Assembly: GCA_900316285.1 (NCBI GenBank)
Contig: ONCG01000029.1
Location: 1 to 47,270 of the forward strand
Direction of reading: 5' to 3'
Source: an uncultured Prevotellaceae bacterium
GTDB taxonomy: Bacteria; Bacteroidota; Bacteroidia; Bacteroidales; Bacteroidaceae
DNA length: 47,270 bases
Positions 25,509 to 33,748 of this stretch are shown one piece after another (the stretch's first letter is position 1; the number at the start of each line of letters is the position of its first letter). Under the pieces are notes generated by a model. The model ran no database searches. It saw only the letters and a list, made by a program, of their open reading frames with translations, and was not told the DNA's origin. Made by a program: the position numbers and the translations under genes.

Positions 25509-26465
25509 TTAATACATAGCCTGCAGATTACGCTCCAACTGACCTACGCTGCTGGCTCCTACCAGCACCGAGGTGACGCCTTGCTGGTCGAGAATCCAGC
25601 GCAACGCATGTTCAGCAAGCGAACGCCCCTGCGCGCCTGCTTCCTCATTCCACTGTCGCAGCTGTCCGAGCAGTTCCGGCGTGAGCATCTCAGCTTTCAG
25701 GAACTGGCCCTTCGACATTCGCGAGTTGGTCGGCACATCACCCGAGAGATAACGGTCGGTGAGCAAGCCTTGCGCCAGCGGCGAGAACGAGATGAAGCCG
25801 ATGCCATGTTCGTGACAATACTGCAGCACACCATCGTCGATGGGTTCGCGGTCGAGCATGTTCAAGCGTCCCTGATAGATGAGCAGCGGCACGTCGTGTT
25901 CACGCAGATACTGATCGGCAAACTTCAAAGCCTCCAGCGGCCAGCGCGAAATACCCACGTAGAGGGCTTTTCCTGCACGCACAATGTCGACCAATGCTTG
26001 CAACGTCTCGTCGAGAGGTGTCTCCGGGTCGTAGCGATGACTGTAGAAGAGGTCTACGTAGTCGAGGTGCAAGCGTCGGAGCGACTGGTCGAGCGATGCC
26101 ATGAGATACTTGCGCGAGCCCCAGTTGCCATAGGGTCCAGGCCACATGTCGTAGCCGGCCTTCGAGGAGATGAACAGTTCATCGCGGAAGGGGCGGAAGT
26201 CGTCGTCCATCAGTCGGCCGAAGGTCTCTTCAGCTGACCCGTAGGGAGGACCATAGTTGTTTGCCAGGTCGAAGTGGGTGACACCATGATCGAAGGCATA
26301 GTGTGTGATCTGACGACTGCGCTCGTAAGGGTCGATGCCTCCGAAGTTGTGCCAGAATCCCAGCGACACCTTCGGCAGCAAAACACCTGAACGTCCACAG
26401 CGGCGAAAGATTTCATCGCTGCGGTCGTAGCGGTTGGGGTTGGGGGAATAGGGAGGAGGTACCAT
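25509..26465 (-). CDS. Aldo/keto reductase (YghZ/MgrA-like)
   Basis: This 318-aa NADPH-dependent reductase of small aldehydes or sugars is close to the YghZ group acting on L-glyceraldehyde 3-phosphate. The catalytic tetrad is visible: Asp and Tyr in THFDLANNYG, Lys in ISSKAGYD, and His in DLFYSHRYDP. The NADP site is at VTSVLVGASSVGQLERNL near the end. The fold is complete. I choose ATG at 26465. Six codons upstream there is a TTG with no clear advantage. It sits between ispG and the esterase; the preceding 115-base spacer is almost wholly a CTAG array. Confidence 0.9.
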   Translation of the reverse strand: MVPPPYSPNPNRYDRSDEIFRRCGRSGVLLPKVSLGFWHNFGGIDPYERSRQITHYAFDHGVTHFDLANNYGPPYGSAEETFGRLMDDDFRPFRDELFISSKAGYDMWPGPYGNWGSRKYLMASLDQSLRRLHLDYVDLFYSHRYDPETPLDETLQALVDIVRAGKALYVGISRWPLEALKFADQYLREHDVPLLIYQGRLNMLDREPIDDGVLQYCHEHGIGFISFSPLAQGLLTDRYLSGDVPTNSRMSKGQFLKAEMLTPELLGQLRQWNEEAGAQGRSLAEHALRWILDQQGVTSVLVGASSVGQLERNLQAMY

Positions 26466-26490
26466 CGTTGTAACTTTTTTCAAGGAGTTT

Positions 26491-26574
26491 CTAGGATTTC
26501 CTAGGCATTCCTAGGGTTTCCTAGGAGTTCCTAGGCCTTCCTAGGAGTTCCTAGAGCTTCCTAGAGCTTCCTAG
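26491..26574. repeat. CTAG array with exact 10-bp period
   Basis: Nine CTAG tetramers start at 26491, 26501, 26511 and so on to 26571, every 10 bp without exception. Most units are TCCTAGGnnT, with two TCCTAGAGCT. A degenerate tenth unit (TTAG) overlaps the ispG stop codon at 26581. The exact phase over 80 bp implies recent expansion or selection for helical spacing. Confidence 0.93.
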
Positions 26575-26580
26575 GTTCTC

Positions 26581-27975
26581 TTAGGCTTCCTTGGAGTTTT
26601 TGGTTCTATCTTCTTCTATCAATTGCAAGAGTTTCTCTACGGCCTCTGCCTCAGGAATGTTCTTCTCCACGCACTCCTTCTGCCGATAGAGCGAGATGCG
26701 GCCAGGACCGGCTCCTACATAACCGTAGTCGGCATCAGCCATCTCGCCTGGGCCGTTCACGATACAACCCATGATGCCAATCTTCAGGCCCACGAGATGA
26801 GCGGTGGCAGCCTTGATGCGGCGGATGGTGTCTTGCAGGTTGTAGAGCGTGCGTCCACAGCCCGGGCAGGAGATGTACTCGGTCTTCGTAAACTTGATGC
26901 GGGCGGCCTGCAGGATAGCGTCAGCCAGCGTTACAGCCTGTTCCTCAGTCAAGAGCGGCGACGTGATGACTAGCTTCGTTGCCTTGCGGTCGATGAGCAA
27001 GGCCCCAACGGTCATTGCTGCCTTGAGTTGCAGTTGCTCCATGTTTGCAGCATCCAGCTGAAGACGGATGGTGTCGTCGCTGATGGCGGCCTCCGCTTCG
27101 CTGCGCAGGCGCGCACACTCAGGGATGAGGTCTACCAGCTGTCGGGCAACAGGAATCTCACATTCAGGCTCCTCGGAGAGCGACACGCGAATGGTATCAC
27201 CAATACCCTCGGTGAGCAATGCTCCGATACCCACAGCACTCTTGATGCGTCCGTCCTCGCCCTCGCCAGCCTCAGTCACGCCGAGATGCAACGGGTAGTG
27301 CATGTCTTCGCGGTCCATTGCCTCGACAAGCAGCCGCACCGACTGTACCATCACTACCGTATTGCTTGCCTTGATGGAGATGACCACGTCCGTAAAGTCC
27401 TCACGGCGGAAGATGCGCAGGAACTCCATGCAACTCTCAACGATGCCGGCAGGCGTGTCGCCGTAACGTGACATGATACGGTCGGAGAGCGAACCGTGGT
27501 TCACTCCTATTCTTACGGCCGTGTGGTGTTGCTTGCAGATATTGATGAACGGCACCAACCGGGCATCAATCTTCTGCAGTTCCGACTGATATTCCTCATC
27601 GGTGTACTCCAGATGACGGAACGTTCGTGCAGGGTCGACATAATTGCCAGGATTGATGCGAACCTTCTCGCAATACTGCGCAGCAACATCGGCCACGCGG
27701 GCGTTGAAGTGCACGTCGGCCACGAGTGGTGTCATGATGCCCTGTTCCTTCAGTGCTTGCGAGATGTTGCGCATATTCTCGGCCTCACGGGTGCCTTGTG
27801 TAGTCAATCGGACGAGTTCACCACCAGCAGCAATGATACGCTTCGCCTGCGCCACGCAAGCTTCCGTATCGTTAGTGTTCGTGGTGGTCATCGACTGAAT
27901 GCGGATGGGGTTGTCGCCACCAATGGCAACAGGTCCCACATGGGCTACAGTAGTATAGCGGCGTTGATAGCTCAT
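26581..27975 (-). CDS. ispG: 4-hydroxy-3-methylbut-2-enyl diphosphate synthase
   Basis: IspG reduces methylerythritol cyclodiphosphate to HMBPP in the non-mevalonate isoprenoid pathway using a 4Fe-4S cluster. The 464-aa protein shows the TIM-barrel start IGGDNPIRIQSMTTTNTND, the motif LHLGVTEAGEG, and the cluster Cys residues in SCPGCGRT and GIMGCIVNGPGEMADADYGYVG. It is longer than the E. coli type but clearly shorter than the ~600-aa three-domain form usual in Bacteroidota. A remnant of the extra domain (LQLKAAMTVGALLIDRKATK) remains between barrel and reductase domain. Its start lies 3 bases after the purE stop. Confidence 0.95.
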   Translation of the reverse strand: MSYQRRYTTVAHVGPVAIGGDNPIRIQSMTTTNTNDTEACVAQAKRIIAAGGELVRLTTQGTREAENMRNISQALKEQGIMTPLVADVHFNARVADVAAQYCEKVRINPGNYVDPARTFRHLEYTDEEYQSELQKIDARLVPFINICKQHHTAVRIGVNHGSLSDRIMSRYGDTPAGIVESCMEFLRIFRREDFTDVVISIKASNTVVMVQSVRLLVEAMDREDMHYPLHLGVTEAGEGEDGRIKSAVGIGALLTEGIGDTIRVSLSEEPECEIPVARQLVDLIPECARLRSEAEAAISDDTIRLQLDAANMEQLQLKAAMTVGALLIDRKATKLVITSPLLTEEQAVTLADAILQAARIKFTKTEYISCPGCGRTLYNLQDTIRRIKAATAHLVGLKIGIMGCIVNGPGEMADADYGYVGAGPGRISLYRQKECVEKNIPEAEAVEKLLQLIEEDRTKNSKEA

Positions 27976-27978
27976 CAG

Positions 27979-28485
27979 TTAGTTTGTCTTGAACATGTAT
28001 TTCACTTCTGCCAAATCGCGGTTGGCCTTTTCAATCTTCTGACCAAGTGTAGCCTTGTAGGCGGCAAGCCGTTCGGCAACAGCCTCATCGGCAAGGGCCA
28101 GCATCTCGACAGCGAGGATGGCAGCATTCATGGCACCATTAATGCCCACCGTTGCCACAGGGATTCCCGGCGGCATCTGGATGATGCTCAGCATCGCATC
28201 AAGACCGTCGAGCATACCTTTGATGGGTACGCCGATAACGGGCAGAGTGGTTTGTGCAGCGATGACGCCAGGCAGGGCTGCCGCCATACCTGCACCAGCG
28301 ATGATAACACGAATGCCACGCTCGTGGGCACCTTTTGCAAACTGCTCAACAGCATCGGGTGTGCGATGAGCCGAGAGTGCATTTACCTCGAACGGTACTT
28401 GCATATCGTCGAGAAACTTACAAGCTTTTTCCATAACGGGCAGGTCACTTGTGCTGCCCATGATAATACTTACAATTGGAGACAT
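27979..28485 (-). CDS. purE: N5-carboxyaminoimidazole ribonucleotide mutase
   Basis: PurE rearranges N5-CAIR to CAIR in de novo purine synthesis. The 168-aa protein has the class I signature: [43 protein letters not shown] and [17 protein letters not shown]. It is complete. The genes nearby are not purine genes. It lies in the minus-strand run between the PAP2-like gene and ispG, with only 3 bases to ispG. Its leader consists mostly of a double mini-hairpin element. Confidence 0.95.
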   Translation of the reverse strand: MSPIVSIIMGSTSDLPVMEKACKFLDDMQVPFEVNALSAHRTPDAVEQFAKGAHERGIRVIIAGAGMAAALPGVIAAQTTLPVIGVPIKGMLDGLDAMLSIIQMPPGIPVATVGINGAMNAAILAVEMLALADEAVAERLAAYKATLGQKIEKANRDLAEVKYMFKTN

Positions 28486-28509
28486 TTTATATTTACGATT
28501 TACAATTTT

Positions 28510-28565
28510 GAACCTTTTGAACAGCGCCGCAGGCGCATTATGAACCTTGAACGTCGCGCAGCGAC
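28510..28565. repeat. Double GCA-loop mini-hairpin element in the purE leader
   Basis: GCGCC-GCA-GGCGC (28524-28536) and GTCGC-GCA-GCGAC (28553-28565) are joined and flanked by TTGAACCTT-like repeats (28510-28522, 28541-28552). The element begins two bases after the stop of the PAP2-like gene on the minus strand and ends 25 bases before the purE start. Confidence 0.85.
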
Positions 28566-28567
28566 AC

Positions 28568-29185
28568 TTAGAACCTCATGATGAGATAGAAGGCGCTCAC
28601 GAAGCCTACCGCAAAGCCTGCCACCACTTGAGCAAGGGTGTGCTGGCGGAGAATCATGCGAGCCGTACCCACCAGTCCTGCCACAAGGATGACCAAGCAA
28701 AGCCACCACACTGGGTTGTAGGAGAACTTCACCGAGAACGCCACCAAGGCACCTGCGATGCCGCCGATGGCTGCAGTATGCGTGGAAATCTTCCACCACA
28801 CGTTGATCAGCGCACAGACAACCTGTATGGCCAGTGCCACCAGCAACACCCCACCGATGATGTAGGGCACATGCTGACTGCTCAACACATAGTAGCACGT
28901 GAAATAGCAGACGATGGAGATGATGTAAGGCACCATACGTCGCTCACGAACACCCAGATCAATGAGGCTCCAGCCCTGAAAGCGACGATAGAAGCGGATG
29001 AGCAGCGTAGGAAGCAGGACTGTGAAGAGATACACGATGAGCAGCACGATTGCCTTGTAGTTCCATTCCAGCATGCCTAGATAACTGAACATGAAGAGTG
29101 CCGCCAGTCCCACCAATGGCAGGTAGAACGGCGTGAACACCAAGCTAATGATGCGTGCACTAAGTATGATATGCTTCTCTTTCAC
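28568..29185 (-). CDS. PAP2-superfamily-like membrane protein
   Basis: This 205-aa integral membrane protein has about six hydrophobic segments. The C-terminal half carries the second and third PAP2 phosphatase motifs ([11 protein letters not shown] and [15 protein letters not shown]). The usual first motif with Lys and Arg-Pro is not obvious; the nearest candidate is [12 protein letters not shown]. Homologues dephosphorylate undecaprenyl or lipid pyrophosphates at the membrane, so a role in envelope lipid recycling is possible. The start is a GTG at 29185, as no suitable ATG is found. It follows rpoN by 26 bases in the same direction. Confidence 0.75.
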   Translation of the reverse strand: MKEKHIILSARIISLVFTPFYLPLVGLAALFMFSYLGMLEWNYKAIVLLIVYLFTVLLPTLLIRFYRRFQGWSLIDLGVRERRMVPYIISIVCYFTCYYVLSSQHVPYIIGGVLLVALAIQVVCALINVWWKISTHTAAIGGIAGALVAFSVKFSYNPVWWLCLVILVAGLVGTARMILRQHTLAQVVAGFAVGFVSAFYLIMRF

Positions 29186-29211
29186 AATGTCGTCTCTATG
29201 CTTCCAAACTG

Positions 29212-30723
29212 TTATCCTTTGCGCAGACGAGCTACCGGGATTCCCATCTGCTCACGGTATTTCGCTACCGTGCGCCGGGCCACGGGGTATCCTTCGGCCT
29301 TCAGCTGGGCGGTGAGTGCCTCGTCGCTCATGGGCTTCTTCTTGTCTTCCTTTGCAATGAGCTCGCGCAGTGCCACTTTCACCTTACGGGTGGAGAGTTC
29401 CTCGCCATCCTGCGTGACCATTCCGTCGCTGAAGAAATGGCGAAGCGGGAATGTTCCCCAACGCGTCTGAGCATATTTCATGTTCGAGACACGCGAGATG
29501 GTTGATATGTCGAGGCCCGTCCGGTCGGCGATGTCTTTCAGAATCATCGGCTTCAGCTCAGCCTCATCGCCTTCCTGGAAATAGCGGCGTTGCCAGTCGA
29601 TGATGGCCTTCATCGTGACATATAGCGTGTGGCGGCGCTGTTTCACGGCATCGATGAATCCCTGTGCCCGCTCCACTTTCTGCTTGGCGTAGAGCAGAGC
29701 TTCCTTCTCCTGCCGGCTCATGCCTTCGCGGTTGTTCTTATAGGCATCCACCATATCGGCAAACGACGGCGACACCACCAGCTCAGGCACCTGCCCACGA
29801 TTGATGTAGAAGGAAACCGTTCCATCGTCAGCCGTGTCGACGATGAAGTCAGGAGTGATCTGTTGCAGATTGCGGCCCATAGCCTCACCCAGCGAGGCGC
29901 CCGGCTTCGGATTGAGCTTGCGCACCTCTGCCTTCAGGCTCTCCAGTTGTACGTCGCTCAGATGCAGGGCATCCTGAATCTTATGCCAGTGCTTCTTGAT
30001 GAACTCCGGGTAGTAGTCGGCTACCACGCGTCGCAGCAATGGGGCCTTTTCGTTGCCATCAGCCTCTTTGCGGGCAATCTGCAGCAACAGGCACTCCTGC
30101 AGCGTACGGGCGCCGATGCCGGCAGGGTCGAAGGTCTGTAGTTTCTCGAGCACCTGCTCGATAGTTTCCTCGCTGAGGTCCATGTGCTGATGGATGTAGA
30201 GGTCGTCGCTGATGCTGTCGAGGCTCTTGCGCAGATATCCGTCGCCATCGAGCGAACCGATGAGGTATTCCATGACGAGCTGCTCCTGCTCGGTGAGTTC
30301 CAGCTCACCCATCTGCTCCTTCAGCTTGTCGTAGAACGATGTTGTATTGCCAAACACCATCTCCTCATTGTCGGCAGCCTGATAGACCGTGTTGCCGTAA
30401 GGCGTGGGCATCTCGTCATCACGACCAATACCCTCCAATGCCATCTCGAGTGCATCCTCGCGGTCTTGGCGCTCAGAAGCCTCTGCGAAGTCATCAGGCG
30501 CATCGCCGCCCTCGGCTGCATCGCCATAGTCCGACCCTTCAGCCATATCGGCAGGATCGGTGCTGCTTTCCAAGGCTGGGTTGTCGTCGAGCTCCATGCG
30601 GATGCTGTCCTCGAACTCCGCCAGCGGCATCTCCAGCAGGCGCACCACTTGCATTTGCTGTTGCGTAAGGCGTTGCTGCTGTCGCTGCTCAAGTTGTTGT
30701 TCTTGTATGTTTCCTTGTGCCAC
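29212..30723 (-). CDS. rpoN: RNA polymerase sigma-54 factor
   Basis: RpoN directs polymerase to -24/-12 promoters and needs AAA+ enhancer-binding activators. The ~503-aa protein has the Gln-rich region I (QQQRLTQQQMQVVRLLEMPL), an acidic region II, the core-binding domain, and the C-terminal RpoN box ARRTVAKYRE at the DNA-binding end. I place the start at the GTG (30723) giving MAQGNIQEQQ, which resembles related proteins. A TTG 13 codons upstream, four bases after the previous stop, is the alternative. It is the second gene of a minus-strand run that continues through purE and ispG. No sigma-54 activator is in the window. Confidence 0.95.
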   Translation of the reverse strand: MAQGNIQEQQLEQRQQQRLTQQQMQVVRLLEMPLAEFEDSIRMELDDNPALESSTDPADMAEGSDYGDAAEGGDAPDDFAEASERQDREDALEMALEGIGRDDEMPTPYGNTVYQAADNEEMVFGNTTSFYDKLKEQMGELELTEQEQLVMEYLIGSLDGDGYLRKSLDSISDDLYIHQHMDLSEETIEQVLEKLQTFDPAGIGARTLQECLLLQIARKEADGNEKAPLLRRVVADYYPEFIKKHWHKIQDALHLSDVQLESLKAEVRKLNPKPGASLGEAMGRNLQQITPDFIVDTADDGTVSFYINRGQVPELVVSPSFADMVDAYKNNREGMSRQEKEALLYAKQKVERAQGFIDAVKQRRHTLYVTMKAIIDWQRRYFQEGDEAELKPMILKDIADRTGLDISTISRVSNMKYAQTRWGTFPLRHFFSDGMVTQDGEELSTRKVKVALRELIAKEDKKKPMSDEALTAQLKAEGYPVARRTVAKYREQMGIPVARLRKG

Positions 30724-30765
30724 GATTTCTTTTTGTTGTGATTCGTTTGCGCCCGGACCCAACGC

Positions 30766-31413
30766 CTACTTGAAGTATTCCTTCAGCTGTGCAGCCAGCG
30801 CTGCCAGCTTCTGCGGGCTGTCGTTGCCAAAGCGCTTCCAGATTTGGAAACAGGGGTCGAGCAACGGGCTCGTCAGGAAGTCGCTACGGTTCAGGCAGGG
30901 GTCGCAGAACTGGTATATTTCCATAATATCGACGACCTCGCGAGGCTTCATCTTTAACAATCGTGCCAATTCCTGCACCTCAGGAGTCTCGGTGACCATC
31001 GTCAGAGGAGTGAGGCGGAAGTATTGGTCGAGGATGAGGATGAGCATCACAGGAGTAATCGTCGTGTTCTCTACGCCCTCCACTGGATAGAAATCCTTCT
31101 CCCATGTCTCGTTGAGCTCTACGCCCTCGAAGAACATATCGGCATAGCCCAGCTTCTGGCGCAACAGCTTCACGCCCCGGCTCAGACGGCGCGGGTTGCG
31201 GCCGTAGTCTTTCCAGAGCTTCTCCATGCGCGGCGTGTCGATGGTGCGCAAACGGAACAGTTGTTCATACAGATACTGTGGCGGTATGTGCAACTCAAGT
31301 GCCAATGCCACCAACGGACGCGAATATAGAGCCTTCACGCCGACGGGCTTCTTCAAATACAGCTGCATGAGCAGCAGCCAGTATTCGTCTGACCATAAAG
31401 GATGCTTAGCCAT
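30766..31413 (-). CDS. Conserved-looking protein of unknown function upstream of rpoN
   Basis: This 215-aa soluble protein is helical and basic in its first half (GRNPRRLSRGVKLLRQKLGY) and mixed in its second (TPVMLILILDQYFRLTPLTM, LLKMKPREVVDIMEIYQFCD). I recognise no domain. I choose ATG at 31413 (MAKHPLWSDEYW); the earlier in-frame ATG would sit in the promoter region. It ends about 40 bases before the likely rpoN start, so both should be co-transcribed. A link to sigma-54 use is possible from position only. Confidence 0.8.
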   Translation of the reverse strand: MAKHPLWSDEYWLLLMQLYLKKPVGVKALYSRPLVALALELHIPPQYLYEQLFRLRTIDTPRMEKLWKDYGRNPRRLSRGVKLLRQKLGYADMFFEGVELNETWEKDFYPVEGVENTTITPVMLILILDQYFRLTPLTMVTETPEVQELARLLKMKPREVVDIMEIYQFCDPCLNRSDFLTSPLLDPCFQIWKRFGNDSPQKLAALAAQLKEYFK

Positions 31414-31435
31414 AGGATTTCCGTTTATTTCACTG

Positions 31436-31443
31436 CAAATATA
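31436..31443 (-). promoter_or_regulatory. Possible -7 box of the rpoN-purE-ispG transcript
   Basis: TATATTTG on the minus strand (TAnnTTTG) lies 23 bases before the first ATG. No TTTG appears at -33, so the call is tentative. Confidence 0.35.
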
Positions 31444-31585
31444 CAAAGATTATTCGGAATATAGCAGCATTCACACAAAAATATCGTTCACATTAAAATA
31501 AAATAACATCCGTTTGCTTTGAAACGGCGAAGAAAAACTAATTGTTTTCTTATTTCGTTTTTGTTTTGTTCTGTTTTTGAAAGCG

Positions 31586-31596
31586 CCGCGAAGCGG
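31586..31596. repeat. CCGC-GAA-GCGG mini-hairpin
   Basis: This perfect 4-bp stem with a GAA loop stands five bases beyond the terminator hairpin that follows the two-headed esterase. It belongs to the family of GNA-loop mini-hairpins found in several spacers. Confidence 0.7.
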
Positions 31597-31600
31597 AAAT

Positions 31601-31636
31601 AAATGTAGGGACGCAACGTGTCGCGTCCCTACATTT
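31601..31636 (-). terminator. Terminator behind the two-headed esterase gene
   Basis: Perfect 14-bp arms AAATGTAGGGACGC and GCGTCCCTACATTT enclose an 8-base loop. On the minus strand the stem ends in TTTATTT. It lies about 30 bases past the esterase stop. The sequence looks like a dispersed repeat as well as a terminator. Confidence 0.8.
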
Positions 31637-31664
31637 TCGGAGTCTAATTCTATCTTGTTACCAA

Positions 31665-33122
31665 CTACTCACCCCCTTTAACTGCATCGGCAATGATTTG
31701 CGTCATGTGGCGCACGCCTTTTTCATTGGGATGGATGCCGTCGTTTTGCAAGTTGCCCGGATCAGTTCCGAAGAGCGTGTGGAGGTCGATGACCTTCAGA
31801 CCATATTGCTTCGCCACTTCCTGCTGGATGGGGATGATACCATTGGCGATGATGGAGTCGTTGATATTCCACGATGGCTTCAGGGCAGGAATAGGCGTAC
31901 AGAGGAATATCTGCGGCTTTGCTACAGCTGGTGTGGCCTTGTTCTTTTTTCCCTTCTTGGCTTTCTTGGCTGGCTGTAGGAGGTCGGGACGCAGCGTAGT
32001 GATCATCTGGCAGAGGTCTTGCTTGAACTCGTCTTTGTACTGCCAGTTCTGGGGTTTTGAGTCGTTGGTACCCAATTTGATAATCACGATATCGGGCTTA
32101 AAGGCTTGTGCGTCTTCCCAGGCCATCTCCTTCATGTAGGGGTTGTCGCCTTTGTTGAGCATGGTGCGGGCGCTGACGCCGAAATTCTTCACCCAATAGC
32201 CATCTCCCAGCATTCGTTGGAGTTGTGCCGGATAGCCGTTCTGCTCAGCAAGGTCGATGCCGTGACCATCAGTAATACTATTGCCGATGCATGCCACTTT
32301 GATGGCGTCGGGCTTGGGTGTCTTGCGTGCTTTGAGCCATTTGCCAAGCGTGGCAAGCATCTCGTCGCGATAGGGGAACCACTGTCCGAATCCGTAGCCG
32401 TGACCACCGGTGGGATAGAGCAGCATAGCACACTCGTTGCCTGCGTTGCGCATGGCCTTATAGTACTCCAGTCCATTGGTGACGGGCGGCACCAGATTGT
32501 CGTCGCTCGACATAATGATGATGGCTGGCGGTGTAAGGTGGCGCCGCACAGCGTTTTGCGTAGAGAAGGAGCGCACGAGTTCCGGGTCTTTCTGCCCTTC
32601 TGCACCGAGGAAGTTACGACACGACCACACATGGGAAACGCGCTCGTCCATTGAGATGACAGGATAGAAAAGGATGGAGAAGTCAGGACGCGTGTCGAAG
32701 TCGGAATGGGTGGAGATGACTGAGGCCAGATGGCCGCCTGCCGAGAATCCCATGATTCCCACATCATGAGGATTGATGCCCCACACGGCAGCGGAGTCAC
32801 GCACAATCCTTATACCCTTCTGCACATCGCCCATAGGCTTCGTACGATCACCTCCAGGCAGTCGGTAGTTCACAACGAAATAGGCGATGCCTTGGTTGTT
32901 GAGCCACTCGGAGGCCAGATAGCCCTCATGGGTGTTCGACAACATCGAATAGCCACCGCCAGGAACACCTACGATTGCCTGTCCCGATGAGGTTTCAGGA
33001 AGGAAACACACCATCTGTGCCTTTCCGTCTTCAGTCAGGTCGATGGTAAACTTTCTCGCCGTCTGTGCTTGCACCGATGCGGCAAGGAACAACAGACTAA
33101 AAATCATCATTTTCTTCATCAT
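31665..33122 (-). CDS. Secreted two-headed esterase: alpha/beta hydrolase plus SGNH hydrolase
   Basis: The 485-aa protein has a signal peptide (about 19 residues, ending VQAQ) and two complete esterase domains. Residues ~22-265 are an alpha/beta hydrolase of the acetyl/feruloyl-esterase type: oxyanion motif GVPGGGY, Ser127 in GFSAGG, Asp208 in SSDDNLVPP, His241 in GGHGYG. Residues ~275-480 are an SGNH/GDSL hydrolase: Ser282 in CIGNSITDG, the Asn block GTNDS, and the Asp-x-x-His end DGIHPNEKG. A Lys-rich loop (about 385-400) interrupts the second domain. Both activities probably strip acyl groups from plant polysaccharide in the periplasm. It is monocistronic with its own terminator. Confidence 0.88.
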   Translation of the reverse strand: MMKKMMIFSLLFLAASVQAQTARKFTIDLTEDGKAQMVCFLPETSSGQAIVGVPGGGYSMLSNTHEGYLASEWLNNQGIAYFVVNYRLPGGDRTKPMGDVQKGIRIVRDSAAVWGINPHDVGIMGFSAGGHLASVISTHSDFDTRPDFSILFYPVISMDERVSHVWSCRNFLGAEGQKDPELVRSFSTQNAVRRHLTPPAIIIMSSDDNLVPPVTNGLEYYKAMRNAGNECAMLLYPTGGHGYGFGQWFPYRDEMLATLGKWLKARKTPKPDAIKVACIGNSITDGHGIDLAEQNGYPAQLQRMLGDGYWVKNFGVSARTMLNKGDNPYMKEMAWEDAQAFKPDIVIIKLGTNDSKPQNWQYKDEFKQDLCQMITTLRPDLLQPAKKAKKGKKNKATPAVAKPQIFLCTPIPALKPSWNINDSIIANGIIPIQQEVAKQYGLKVIDLHTLFGTDPGNLQNDGIHPNEKGVRHMTQIIADAVKGGE

Positions 33123-33151
33123 CTGTACGATTTGTTTTAGTTATTCCTCTG

Positions 33152-33159
33152 CAAAGATA
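33152..33159 (-). promoter_or_regulatory. Possible -7 box of the two-headed esterase gene
   Basis: TATCTTTG on the minus strand (TAnnTTTG) lies 30 bases before the start codon. No clear -33 element is seen. Confidence 0.35.
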
Positions 33160-33414
33160 TATTTTTTTATGAAGACTATTCAGGAAATCGCAAGAAATTT
33201 TGCCCCGTAAGTTCATGATGTTATTTTCAAGCAAATAATTGAGAAATGACGCAAAATTTAACCCTTGTAAGATGGGCTGCAAAACGGGCTTTTAAAGAAC
33301 TTTTCAAAAAGATGCGAAGCAAATTTCTGCCCATAAAACCTTCCCTTGCAGCAGAAATACGGTCGGCAAAAAGTTTTTTTTGCATCAATAGTTGCATATT
33401 TGCAAGATTATTCG

Positions 33415-33422
33415 TAACTTTG
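33415..33422 (+). promoter_or_regulatory. Possible promoter of the CoA transferase gene
   Basis: TAACTTTG matches the -7 consensus and GTTG lies about 20 bases upstream. The start codon is 327 bases further on, so the message would carry a long leader containing the 185-bp inverted-repeat element. No closer promoter is visible. Confidence 0.45.
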
Positions 33423-33485
33423 CGCCCGAATTTGCATACATATACGTTTTGCGGCTTATAATTATATACAACTTTCGCATGTTTA

Positions 33486-33670
33486 TTCTCGCGCAGAGCC
33501 GCAGAGTGCACAGAGTAAGCCGCTGAGTGCTCATGGGCTGCGCGATGAAAGAGAGTACTCGGAGGCGGCTAAGCCGCTCACTCCCAAAACTCCCCAACAG
33601 GATAGTTAGGCGACTTTAAAAAAATGACCTCTGAGCTAAACTCCGTGTTCTCTGCGGCTCTGCGCGAGAA
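33486..33670. repeat. 185-bp element bounded by perfect 21-bp inverted repeats
   Basis: Left arm 33486-33506 (begins TTCTCGCGCAGAGCC) and right arm 33650-33670 (ends CTGCGCGAGAA) are perfectly complementary over 21 bp, and partial pairing continues inward for about 10 more. The interior carries GCGGC-TAA-GCCGC and no gene. It fills most of the 626-bp gap between the divergent esterase and CoA transferase genes. Confidence 0.9.
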
Positions 33671-33748
33671 AAAAGAACTTGAGAAACTTGATTAAATATA
33701 CCGCAATTGAACAATTAATTACCGATACAGAACTGATTCATATCGACT

